Origin: Bradyrhizobium liaoningense
GTDB lineage: Bacteria > Pseudomonadota > Alphaproteobacteria > Rhizobiales > Xanthobacteraceae
NCBI RefSeq assembly: GCF_018130825.1
Contig: NZ_JAFCJS010000012.1
Location: forward strand, 62,001-126,000
Direction: 5' to 3'
DNA length: 64,000 nt
Both the position numbers and the translations under genes were made by a program. Under the pieces are notes generated by a model, which did not search any database, was not told the origin of the DNA, and saw only the letters and a program-made list of their open reading frames with translations. This document shows positions 19,519 through 27,775 of the stretch, in pieces; position 1 is the first letter of the stretch, and each line of letters begins with the position of its first letter.

Positions 19519-19564
19519 TCGCGCGCGTATCCTCTCGAGGTGACGGGATACGCGCGCGCTTTTT
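19519..19564 (+). terminator. Rho-independent terminator after the PQQ dehydrogenase
   Basis: A 12-pair perfect stem (GCGCGCGTATCC at 19521 with GGATACGCGCGC at 19546) is followed by TTTTT at 19560. It should end most transcripts just after the dehydrogenase, so downstream genes would get only readthrough or their own promoter. Confidence 0.85.
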
Positions 19565-19653
19565 CCAGACATGAGCTGCGGCATCGGTTGATGCCCGATG
19601 TCGCAGCGCCAGGCTCAACAAGCTCCGGCCCAACAACGCTAGGGGAGACGAGG

Positions 19654-20832
19654 ATGCGTGCCAATCATTCTGCCATCGGTGCGAGCCGACATCGCTCCAT
19701 CTCAGCCTTGCTCGCATGTGCCGCCGCGGCGCTGATCGTTCCGGCCTCGCCGCTGCGCGCCGACGAGGCGCAGCCGCTTCGTCTCTGCGCCGATCCGACC
19801 AACCTTCCATTCTCGAGCGATAGTGCGTCGCAGCCGGGCTTCTATGTCGAGATCGGGCAGGCCCTGGCGCAGGCGCTCGGTCGGCCGATCGCCTATGATT
19901 GGTACAAATCCTATTTCGGCAAGCGCACCGTGCGCGTCACGCTGCTCGGCAAGCAATGCGACGCCATGATCGGGCTGCCGCGGTCCGAGGATTTCATGGG
20001 GCCGGCCGTGATCTTCTCCAGCAGCTTCGCGAAGGAGGGCTATGCCCTCGTCGCGGCCAAGGGCCAGGCACCCGGCGGCATCGACGGCCTCAAGGGCAAG
20101 CGCGTCGCGGTACAGTTCGCCAGCACGCCGCAAAACCTGCTCGCCAGCCGCGACGACATCCAGAAGGTGACGGTGCTGTCGCCCGAGGAAGGCATGCAGG
20201 CGCTCGACCAGGGCAGGGCCGACGTCGCCTTCATCTGGGGGCCGGTCGCCGGCTGGCTGAACAAGACCACCTATAATGGCCGCTATCAGATCGAGCTTAC
20301 CGAAGGCGAAGGCCTGTCATGGGACGCCGCCATCGGCTTTGCCAAGACCTCGACCGAGCTGCGCGATCGCGTTGATGCCGTGTTGCCGCAGCTTCAGAGC
20401 ACGATCGGCGCACTCGCGGTGAAATACGGCCTGCCGACCGGCGCGCCGGTTCGCTTCGGCGCGGTGCCGGCGGCCACCACGACGGGGACGGGAACCGGAG
20501 CCGGCGTGACGGAGATTGCCAATGTGGTGGCGACCGAGACCAAGGGCGACGCGGCCGCGCCAGGTGCCGAGGCCGTCGGCGCGGGCAAGGAGATCTTCAA
20601 CGGAACCTGCGCGCACTGCCACGGCCCCGACGCCATCCAGAGCGAGCGGAAGATCGATCTGCGGCTGCTGCGTCACCGCTACGGCGACGAGATGCGCGAG
20701 AAGTTCTGGACGACCGTGCATGAGGGACGGCCGACCAAGGGCATGCCGGCCTGGAAGGAGGTCTACACCGACGACCAGTTCGACAGCATCTATTCCTTCC
20801 TGCTGACGGTCCAGTCCGAGTCGAACGACTGA
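19654..20832 (+). CDS. Solute-binding-like domain fused to c-type cytochrome
   Basis: A 392-residue exported protein with two parts. After a signal peptide, residues about 35-270 form a family-3 periplasmic binding fold (LRLCADPTNLPFSS, QCDAMIGLPRSEDF). This is the fold of the MxaJ/XoxJ proteins that accompany PQQ methanol dehydrogenases. After an Ala/Thr/Gly-rich linker, a mono-heme cytochrome c domain follows, with C319-x2-C322-H323 and a KGMPAW segment supplying the likely axial Met. XoxJ and the cytochrome XoxG are normally separate proteins. Here they seem to be one polypeptide, which would dock on the dehydrogenase and take its electrons. The start follows GGGGAGACGAGG. Confidence 0.85.
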   Translation: MRANHSAIGASRHRSISALLACAAAALIVPASPLRADEAQPLRLCADPTNLPFSSDSASQPGFYVEIGQALAQALGRPIAYDWYKSYFGKRTVRVTLLGKQCDAMIGLPRSEDFMGPAVIFSSSFAKEGYALVAAKGQAPGGIDGLKGKRVAVQFASTPQNLLASRDDIQKVTVLSPEEGMQALDQGRADVAFIWGPVAGWLNKTTYNGRYQIELTEGEGLSWDAAIGFAKTSTELRDRVDAVLPQLQSTIGALAVKYGLPTGAPVRFGAVPAATTTGTGTGAGVTEIANVVATETKGDAAAPGAEAVGAGKEIFNGTCAHCHGPDAIQSERKIDLRLLRHRYGDEMREKFWTTVHEGRPTKGMPAWKEVYTDDQFDSIYSFLLTVQSESND

Positions 20833-20985
20833 ACGATCTTGACCGAACCCGATCGGGAGGATGTGCTAGCGTCCATCCGGCACCATCCCGGTGCCGGACG
20901 GGTGCCGCACGGTTCTGCCTCTTCCGCTACGGCGGCGGATGCCTGTACGGTGCAGCATTCAGCGGTGCAGTCCTGCGAAGGCGCC

Positions 20986-21675
20986 ATGACCAGCTTCCTG
21001 ATCATCGACGATCATCCGCTGTTTCGCGAGGCGCTCGGCAATGCGGTGCGGCTGGCCTTGCCGGAGGCGCGGATCTTCGAGGCGATGTCGATCGAGGATG
21101 CCCTTCATATCCTGACGGCCGAGCAGGGCGAGGGCATCGACCTCGCGCTGCTCGACCTCTTGCTGCCGGATTCGACCGGCTTCTCCGGCTTTCTGCGCTT
21201 GCGCGAGGCCTGTCCGCGCCTGCCGGTCGCCATCGTGTCGAGCGACGAGGACCAGCGCGTCGTCCGCGAGGCGCTGGAGCTGGGAGCCGCCGGTTATCTG
21301 CCGAAGTCGATGTCGAAGCGCGAGCTGGCGCAATCGATCGAGGGCGTGCTGAAGGGATCGGTGTCGGTGCCGAAGGATTTCGTGGCGACGCCGCGGCGGC
21401 GGGCCGAGGCCAGCAAGGCGCTCGAGGTCAAGCTGCGCGAGCTCACGCCGCAGCAGCTTCGCGTGCTCGATCTCTTGCGGCGCGGCTATCCGAACCGGCA
21501 GATTGCCCAGGAGCTTCAGCTCGCCGAATCCACGGTGAAGGCGCACATCACCGAGATTCTGCGCAAGCTCGGCCTGTTCAGCCGCAACAAGGCGATCATC
21601 GAGATCGGCAAGATGGACTTGCCCGATCCCAAGGCCCGGCCCTATGCGCGGGCCGACCGCGGGCGGCCGCAATGA
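20986..21675 (+). CDS. LuxR-type response regulator (copy A)
   Basis: A 229-residue two-domain regulator. The N-terminal receiver has an acidic pocket (IIDDHPLF), a phospho-acceptor Asp in ALLDLLLPDS, and a conserved Lys in YLPKSM. The C-terminal LuxR helix-turn-helix (LTPQQLRVLDLLRRGYPNRQIAQ, ESTVKAHI) binds DNA. I placed the ATG at 20986, which has GAAGG upstream and begins exactly at the receiver. It lies 150 bases after the cytochrome fusion gene and is the same length as the next regulator, to which it is clearly paralogous. Likely role: activation of PQQ-dependent alcohol oxidation genes, by analogy with MxbM/ExaE/ErbR-type regulators. Confidence 0.88.
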   Translation: MTSFLIIDDHPLFREALGNAVRLALPEARIFEAMSIEDALHILTAEQGEGIDLALLDLLLPDSTGFSGFLRLREACPRLPVAIVSSDEDQRVVREALELGAAGYLPKSMSKRELAQSIEGVLKGSVSVPKDFVATPRRRAEASKALEVKLRELTPQQLRVLDLLRRGYPNRQIAQELQLAESTVKAHITEILRKLGLFSRNKAIIEIGKMDLPDPKARPYARADRGRPQ

Positions 21676-21778
21676 GGCGCGATGTCGTGCTTGACCTGGA
21701 TCAACTCGCTCTGACTGGGTTGAGACATTCTCGCTTCGACCTCGAACCCGGCAATAATGAGGGAATGGCTCATCCGTG

Positions 21779-22468
21779 ATGCGATTTCTGATTGTCGAAG
21801 ATCATCCGTTATTTCGCGAGGCTCTCGAGGCCGCGCTCCAGATGGTGGCGCCGGCGGCCGAGATCTTTCAGGCGACGTCGATCGACGGCGCGCTCGAGCA
21901 GGTCGCGGCGACCACCGGGCTCGACCTCATCCTGCTCGACCTGTCGATGCCGGGCACCACAGGTCTTTCGGGCATCATCCGCATCCGCAAGGCGTTTCCC
22001 AGGATTCCCGTCGTCATCGTCTCCGGGCATCAGGATCCGCAGATCATGTCCGGCGCCCTGTCGCTCGGCGTGTCCGGCTACATCCTCAAATCATCGTCCA
22101 AGCAGGAGCTGGCGCAGTCGATCGGCGAGGTGTTGCGCGGCTCGGTCTGTGTTCCCGCCGCCTATCGCGCGCTTGTCCGCCCGCAGCGCGCCTCCGGCCC
22201 CGCGCAGGATCTCATTAGGCGCCTGCATGATCTGACGCCGCAGCAATTGCGCGTGCTCGAAATGCTCAAGCGCGGCCTGCAGAACAAGCAGATCGCCTAT
22301 GAGCTGAAGATTTCCGAGACCACCGTGAAGGTCCACGTCTCCGACATCCTGCGCAAGCTCAACGTGCTGAGCCGCACCAAGGCGATCGTCGAAATGTCCC
22401 GGATCGATTTCGCGACGCTGGCAGCCGAGGGCACCAGGCGCGAGCGGGCACATCCGGATCAGCAGTGA
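21779..22468 (+). CDS. LuxR-type response regulator (copy B)
   Basis: A second receiver-plus-LuxR-HTH regulator of 229 residues. The receiver shows LIVEDHPLFREALEAAL, the acceptor Asp in LILLDLSMPG, and the Lys in ILKSSS. The output domain shows LTPQQLRVLEMLKRGLQNKQIAYELKISETTVKVHVS, nearly the same as copy A, so the pair arose by duplication. The GTG at 21776 is an alternative first codon three bases before the ATG used. It sits about 100 bases after copy A. The hybrid kinase and FIST gene are on the opposite strand and converge on it. One or both regulators are probably phosphorylated by that kinase. Confidence 0.88.
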   Translation: MRFLIVEDHPLFREALEAALQMVAPAAEIFQATSIDGALEQVAATTGLDLILLDLSMPGTTGLSGIIRIRKAFPRIPVVIVSGHQDPQIMSGALSLGVSGYILKSSSKQELAQSIGEVLRGSVCVPAAYRALVRPQRASGPAQDLIRRLHDLTPQQLRVLEMLKRGLQNKQIAYELKISETTVKVHVSDILRKLNVLSRTKAIVEMSRIDFATLAAEGTRRERAHPDQQ

Positions 22469-22612
22469 CGCGGTTTCGCCTCTTCTTGCCGTGCCGGGCG
22501 CGCAACATCCGGCAGATGATTCATCAATAAATCAAAACCTTGGCCCGGCGTAAGATATTACCTCTACTGTGCATGGGGTTGTTTTGCGATATTTGATGTA
22601 AGCAGCCGCGCG

Positions 22613-23977
22613 CTAGCTCAGCAGGAACGACAGCAGCGCCCGCATCTCGGCAGGCTTGATCGGCTTCTTCAGCACTTCGAGGCCGTGGAGGCTCGCCTCC
22701 TTCGCCGCCTTCTCCGAATAGTCGGCGGTGATGATCATGGCCGGCGTGTCGAGCTTCAACTGCTCCCGGACGGCGGCGATGGCCGACAGGCCACTCTCGC
22801 CGTGATCGAGATGGAGGTCGGCAATCACGGCATCGGGGGCGCCGCCGAGCTCGCTGAGGCGCAACAGCGCGTCCGCGCCTGATCGCGTGGTCGCGACGTC
22901 GCAGCCCCATCCCTCCAGCAGCGCGGCCATCGCCTCCGAGCCGTTCGGATCGTTTTCGATCAGCAGGATCTTTGCGCCTTCGAGCCCGCTATAATTGTAG
23001 TGCCGCTCGGCGAGCTTGACCTCGTGCACCGCGTCGCCGACGTCAGTGAGGTCGGCCGGCTCCAGCTCCAGGGTGAAGGTCGATCCCCTGCCGAGCTGCG
23101 ACGACAGCCGCACCTCGTGCCCGAGCACGGTTGCGAAGCGGCGGACGATGGAGAGGCCGAGCCCGAAGCCGGCCTGGTCGGTCGCAATGGCCTCGCCGCG
23201 CTGGAATTCGCGGAAGATCGCCTCCTGCTGCGCCTGCGCAATTCCAGGCCCGGTGTCGGAGACCTGGACGCAGATGCGGTCGCCTCTCAGCCGGCATCCC
23301 ATGACGACGCCGCCGCTGCGGGTGTAGCGGATGGCATTGGCGAGCAGGTTCTGCAGGATCCGCCGCAGCATCATCGTATCCGACGTCACCGCCAGCGGTG
23401 AGCTGCGGATGCGCAAGGACAGGCCTTGCCGCGCGGCGATCGGCTCGAACTCGTTGCGGAGCTGCTCGAACAAGGGCGCCAGCGCGATCGCGCGCACGTC
23501 GGGCTTGAGTGCGCCGGCGTCGAGCTTGGCGATCTCCAGCAGCGACCGCAGCAGGTCCTCCAGCATCACCAGCGAGCGGTTGGCCTGGTCGATCAGCAGG
23601 CCGGCCTCCTGCGACTCCATCATCTCGGTCAGCGCCGACAGCGTCAGGCGCGCCGCGTTGAGCGGCTGCAGCAGGTCGTGGGTGACCGAAATCAGCACCG
23701 AGGATTTCAGCGAGCTTGCCGCCTCCGCCTGCTGCTTGGCGCGGTAGAGACCCTCATTGGCGCGCTCGACCGAATGCAGCGCCTCGCGCAACTGGTGCGT
23801 CCGGTCGCGAACCTTGTGGTCGAGCGCAATGGCGGTTTCGAACAGCGAGAAGGCGTTGAGCTGCTGGTCCATCGAGCGCTCGACGCGCGACATCAGCGCG
23901 GCATTGATCTTCCTCAGCTTGGCGGCCTCGCGCCGCAGCTGGTCGACCGCATCGGGGCCCTGCCACATGTCCGTCAC
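22613..23977 (-). CDS. Hybrid sensor histidine kinase
   Basis: A 454-residue cytosolic kinase without membrane segments. A long N-terminal coiled coil leads to a HisKA domain with the phospho-acceptor His in VTHDLLQPLN. An HATPase domain (NAIRY, DTGPGI, GFGLGLSIVRR) and a C-terminal receiver (LLIEND, acceptor Asp in VIADLHLDHG, Lys in LKKPIK) follow. I chose GTG at 23977: it overlaps the FIST gene's stop as GTGA and has GGAAGG eight bases upstream, whereas the ATG at 23968 is too far from it. It therefore depends on translation of the FIST protein, its probable sensory input. The likely targets are the two LuxR regulators it faces. Confidence 0.9.
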   Translation of the reverse strand: MTDMWQGPDAVDQLRREAAKLRKINAALMSRVERSMDQQLNAFSLFETAIALDHKVRDRTHQLREALHSVERANEGLYRAKQQAEAASSLKSSVLISVTHDLLQPLNAARLTLSALTEMMESQEAGLLIDQANRSLVMLEDLLRSLLEIAKLDAGALKPDVRAIALAPLFEQLRNEFEPIAARQGLSLRIRSSPLAVTSDTMMLRRILQNLLANAIRYTRSGGVVMGCRLRGDRICVQVSDTGPGIAQAQQEAIFREFQRGEAIATDQAGFGLGLSIVRRFATVLGHEVRLSSQLGRGSTFTLELEPADLTDVGDAVHEVKLAERHYNYSGLEGAKILLIENDPNGSEAMAALLEGWGCDVATTRSGADALLRLSELGGAPDAVIADLHLDHGESGLSAIAAVREQLKLDTPAMIITADYSEKAAKEASLHGLEVLKKPIKPAEMRALLSFLLS

Positions 23978-25140
23978 GACGGACGCCTTCCGATCGCAAC
24001 GCCCGTGAAGGTCTGGTTCACATGCATGGAGCCGAACTGCTCGCCATAGGTATGAAAACCGACGACCCGATTCTGCCGGTACAAGTCGGACATGTCGCGG
24101 GTGAGCTGATGCTGCTCGGCGTCGAGCCGGCGGAGCAGGCACTCGAAGCCGATATAGAGCGAGACCTCTCCGATCTGGTCGCGGATATCGGCAAACGTCT
24201 CGCGGGTCGCGCCGACCAGGCTTCGCGACGTCGCCGCCGTCAGCACCATGCCCTCGTCGATGGCGCAGAAGAAATGCAGCGAGCCGTCCGGTTCGACGCG
24301 CTGGATCGAGCGCGCGTAATAGGAGCCGCCGACGCGCACCAGCACCGGATGCGATGCAAAGGAGAACGGATCGAGCTTGGCGTCCATGATGCCGACCACA
24401 CGCGAATATTCCAGCGCGGCAGGCTCCGCGTTCAGCTCCCTGACCATTCGATTTTCGATGTCGGCCTCGGTCACGACCATCTTCTGCGCCCGCGGCTCGA
24501 AATTGTCGCACTTGAAGACGCGGAACGGCAACGATGTGTTCAACAGGATCAGCAGGGCGGCATTGCTGTGCGCCTTGCCGCCAAAGAACACAAAGGTCTT
24601 CTCGAAGCGCATCCCGTCGCCTGCGGACCCGCCGACGACCGGAATGTCGTCCAGCGATGCATAGAGCGCGGACATCACCGCTTCCTCGCGGCGGCACAGG
24701 CCGTCGATCAGGACGAGGCCGAAGGCACTGCCGCGGTCGACCTGCGGAGTGGCCCGCAACAGCTCGTGCCGGAGCTCGCCGCCGATCCTGCGGCCGTCCT
24801 CGACGCGGAAGCTGTCGAGGTTGAAAATGGGCCGCACCGCCGCGGAGAAATCAGCGCGGCTGAACGCCAGCGCCACGACGCTGTTTTCGTCCCAGCCATC
24901 GGGGGCAAGCTCGCCCGCGGTGGTGCAACCGCAAACCTGGGTCTCGTCGAAGTGCCGGGTGATCTCGGCGATGAAGTGATGGGGATCGTAGCTGGGGGAG
25001 AGGAACACCAGGATCAGCGCCAGCTCGTCGGAGGGGAGCTGGGCCGCCAGTTCGGCCACGGCTTCATCGACGCTCGCAGCCTTCGATTTGGCCACGGCAA
25101 CGCCAGACGCACCGCCAAACCGAAAATCGGTTTGCCCCAC
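23974..25140 (-). CDS. FIST-domain sensor protein
   Basis: A 388-residue protein with FIST N and FIST C domains. Recognisable features are the early VDEAVAELAAQL and LILVFLSPSYD segments, CGCTTAGELAP (a Cys pair plus the TTAGE motif), and VVGGSAGDGMRFEKTFVFFGGKA. The C-terminal part with GFECLLRR ends in GFHTYGEQFG. FIST proteins are ligand-sensing partners of signalling systems; some bind heme and sense nitric oxide, others may sense small metabolites. No membrane segment is visible. The start is GTG at 25140 after GGGGAG. It precedes and overlaps the hybrid kinase, so the two form one sensory unit. Confidence 0.9.
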   Translation of the reverse strand: MGQTDFRFGGASGVAVAKSKAASVDEAVAELAAQLPSDELALILVFLSPSYDPHHFIAEITRHFDETQVCGCTTAGELAPDGWDENSVVALAFSRADFSAAVRPIFNLDSFRVEDGRRIGGELRHELLRATPQVDRGSAFGLVLIDGLCRREEAVMSALYASLDDIPVVGGSAGDGMRFEKTFVFFGGKAHSNAALLILLNTSLPFRVFKCDNFEPRAQKMVVTEADIENRMVRELNAEPAALEYSRVVGIMDAKLDPFSFASHPVLVRVGGSYYARSIQRVEPDGSLHFFCAIDEGMVLTAATSRSLVGATRETFADIRDQIGEVSLYIGFECLLRRLDAEQHQLTRDMSDLYRQNRVVGFHTYGEQFGSMHVNQTFTGVAIGRRPS

Positions 25141-25402
25141 TCCGTTTCTCCCCTCGAGGACCAGCTCGGTCTAATGCCAAGTGCCTGATAAGTATTCGAG
25201 AGTAGGGCGTTTTCCGGTGAGCCGCAACACGGCGCCCGGTCCCGCAAGGCCGGACACGCCCTTCGGGAGGAACTCTCTATTCAGGATGCAAACCGGACGG
25301 ATTTACCACCCCTTGACGATTCTGCCTTAATTTTCCGCACGGTTCGGGAAGGGCTGCTTCCGCGCCGCTAGTCGTTGCAAGAACATAAGTTGGGGGTTGG
25401 GA

Positions 25403-27442
25403 ATGTCCGGGCGTGTCGCGTCGCCGTCGAAGCGTGCAATTTTTCCGACCCTCAGGTTCCGCGCAAAAATCATTCTCGGCTTTGCTGCCGTGCTGGTGAT
25501 CTCGGCCGGCAGCATGGCTTTCGCCTATTTCGGCTTCGAGCGGGTGTCGTCCGGGGTCGGGTCCTACCGTACCAGCGTGTCCGAAGCCGACCTCGCCCGC
25601 AACATCGACCGCGAGCTGCTCGCCTATCGTTCGGCCGTCAAATATTTCGTCGTCACCGGCAAGGAAGACGACGCCAAGGCGGCGCTCGATGCCGAGGCCA
25701 GCCTGAAGAGCGCCATCGATCAGGCCATCAAGGGTGCCAAGAAGCCGGCGCGGCAGGAGAGCCTCAACAAGCTCGCCAAGGAGTTCTCCAACTTCTCCGC
25801 GACCTTCGCAAAAGTGCTGCAGGCCAAGCGTGACAGCGCGCTGCTGGTGCAGAACCAGCTCACGCGCCAGGCCAACCTGCTGAAATACAAGCTCGACGAT
25901 GTCGGCAACAATGCCTCCGATTCCGAGGCGCAGGCGATCGAGTTCGGCACCAAGCAGGTCAACGCCCAGTTCCAGACCGCGAGTGCGGCGGCGACCAACT
26001 TCGTGCTGACGTCCGACCAGGCGATCGCCACCAGCGCGCTGGCGCGGCTGAAATTCGTCGAGAACTCGCTCGGCGCGGTCTATTCCATGGACGACAAGAT
26101 CGTCGCCGGCCTGAAGGACGCCAAGACCATCCTGGTGGCCTATCGCGAAGCGCTGGAGAAGCTGATCGCCAACGCCAAGATGGTGGATGAGCTCGTCACC
26201 GAAATGAGCGGCTCGGCCGGTGCGATCCTGCAAGGCGCGACCGCCATGAAGGCGGACCTCGTCGCCGAGCAGCAGCGGCTGGATTCGGAGTCGGAAGCGA
26301 CCATCGGGCAGACCGAGCAACTCGTGCTGATGCTGGCCGTCGGCGGCACGCTGTTAGGTGCGGTTCTCGCCTTCCTGCTCGGCACCGGAATCTCGCGTCC
26401 GATGATCGCGATGTGCAAGGCGATGCGCGAGCTCGCCTCGGGCAATTTCGACGTGGTGCTGCCCGGCTTGGGGCGCAAGGACGAGATCGGCGAGATGGCC
26501 GGCGCGGTGGAAGAATTCAAGGTTCAGGCCGTCGCCAAGGCCGAGCGCGACGCCGCCGCCAGCGAGGTCCAGAACCGGGAGCAGGCGGCGGGACGCCGCG
26601 CCGAGCTGATCCGCTTTGCCGACGATTTCGAGAGCGCGGTCGGCGCCATCGTCTCCAACGTTTCGGCCTCGGCCGTGCAGCTGGAATCGGCGGCCTCGAC
26701 CCTGACCCGCACCGCCGAGACCACGCAGACCCTCTCGAGCCAGGTCGCCGGCGTCTCCGAGCAGGCCTCCTCCAACATGCAGTCGGTCGCGACCGCGACC
26801 GAAGAGCTCTCGGCCTCGGTCGAGGAGATCGGCCGCCAGGTCCGCGATTCCAGCCGGATCGCGGAAGCTGCCGTGGTGCAGGCGAAGGAGACCGACGGCC
26901 GCATCGGCAAGCTGTCGCATGCCGCCCAGCAGATCGGCGAGGTGGTCAAGCTGATCACGGCGATCGCCGAGCAGACCAATCTTCTCGCGCTCAACGCCAC
27001 CATCGAGGCCGCGCGTGCCGGCGACGCCGGCCGCGGCTTTGCGGTGGTTGCGAGCGAGGTGAAGTCGCTGGCAAGCCAGACCGCTAAGGCCACCGACGAG
27101 ATCTCCTCGCACATCGCGGGCATGCAGGGCGCTACGGCCGAATCGGTCGCCGCGATCAAGGAGATCGGCGCCACCATCGGCCAGATCTCGTCGATCTCGA
27201 CCTCGATCGCGAGCGCCGTCGAGCAGCAGGGCGCGGCCACGCAGGAGATCGCCCGCAGCGTCCAGACCGTCGCGCAGGGCACCCAGACCGCGGCCACCGA
27301 CATCGGCCAGGTCAACCGCGGCGCCGCCGAGACCGGCTCGGCCTCTGAGGAGGTGCTGAACTCGGCCAAGTCGCTCTCTAGCGAAAGCACCCGCCTGCGC
27401 GCCGAGCTCGACCGCTTCATGGGGAATATCAGGGCGGCGTAG
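25403..27442 (+). CDS. Methyl-accepting chemotaxis protein (copy 1)
   Basis: A 679-residue chemoreceptor. Transmembrane helix 1 covers about residues 22-44. A periplasmic all-helical domain of about 260 residues follows, long enough to be a helical-bimodular (HBM) type. Transmembrane helix 2 lies near 307-332, then HAMP, then the cytoplasmic signalling hairpin whose tip reads [32 protein letters not shown]. The last 350 residues are almost identical to those of the next gene (27776-29809), while the sensing domains differ strongly. The ligand is unknown. It is divergent from the FIST gene. The ATG at 25403 is used; a TTG at 25397 is also in frame. Confidence 0.93.
   Translation: MSGRVASPSKRAIFPTLRFRAKIILGFAAVLVISAGSMAFAYFGFERVSSGVGSYRTSVSEADLARNIDRELLAYRSAVKYFVVTGKEDDAKAALDAEASLKSAIDQAIKGAKKPARQESLNKLAKEFSNFSATFAKVLQAKRDSALLVQNQLTRQANLLKYKLDDVGNNASDSEAQAIEFGTKQVNAQFQTASAAATNFVLTSDQAIATSALARLKFVENSLGAVYSMDDKIVAGLKDAKTILVAYREALEKLIANAKMVDELVTEMSGSAGAILQGATAMKADLVAEQQRLDSESEATIGQTEQLVLMLAVGGTLLGAVLAFLLGTGISRPMIAMCKAMRELASGNFDVVLPGLGRKDEIGEMAGAVEEFKVQAVAKAERDAAASEVQNREQAAGRRAELIRFADDFESAVGAIVSNVSASAVQLESAASTLTRTAETTQTLSSQVAGVSEQASSNMQSVATATEELSASVEEIGRQVRDSSRIAEAAVVQAKETDGRIGKLSHAAQQIGEVVKLITAIAEQTNLLALNATIEAARAGDAGRGFAVVASEVKSLASQTAKATDEISSHIAGMQGATAESVAAIKEIGATIGQISSISTSIASAVEQQGAATQEIARSVQTVAQGTQTAATDIGQVNRGAAETGSASEEVLNSAKSLSSESTRLRAELDRFMGNIRAA
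26390..27442 (+). repeat. 1,053-base segment duplicated in the two chemoreceptor genes
   Basis: From the end of transmembrane helix 2 to the stop codon, this segment matches 28757-29809 without a gap (constant offset 2367). Only three amino-acid differences occur over 350 residues. The flanking upstream halves are far more divergent. The pattern indicates recent gene conversion or a domain-swapping duplication, and the direct repeat could support deletion of the interval. Confidence 0.9.
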
Positions 27443-27457
27443 GCGCTCTCTCCATCG

Positions 27458-27595
27458 TCGTCCTGGCGAAAGCCAGGACCCATTACCCCAGGAGCCAGTT
27501 GGGCGAAGACCGGCAACCCCAAGCCTTCGCCAAACCACGTGCTGTGGTAATGGGTCCTGGATCAGCGCTCGCTCCGCTCGCTTGTCCAGGACGAC
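27458..27595. repeat. Palindromic repeat (TCGTCCTGG type) between chemoreceptor genes
   Basis: The outer GTCGTCCTGG-like arm at the left and CCAGGACGAC at the right enclose further paired segments (CCAGGACCCATTACC with GGTAATGGGTCCTGG). With the flanking unique bases it fills the 333-base gap between the two receptor genes, in which I see no other gene. Related halves occur near 54640 and at the right edge of the window. Confidence 0.75.
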
Positions 27596-27775
27596 AGCAG
27601 AATTTTAGCGGTGCGAGAAAGCCCGCCTTAACAATTCCCCGCGACACCTAACCGCCAGTTGCGGCGCCACAAATTTACCGCCGCTTATCCTTTGCCAACT
27701 ACCGTGCATACGAGTCGGGGAGCGGGCTGCTCCCGGGCTGCGCCTGGTTTTCCGCGAATGGAATGGGGTGGGGGA

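Noticed and set aside
17736-19664. A 642-codon open frame on the minus strand opposite the PQQ dehydrogenase
   Set aside because: It mirrors a gene with clear signal peptide, catalytic residues and terminator. High GC content creates long antisense frames, and its product (His/Arg/Ala-rich) has no family features.
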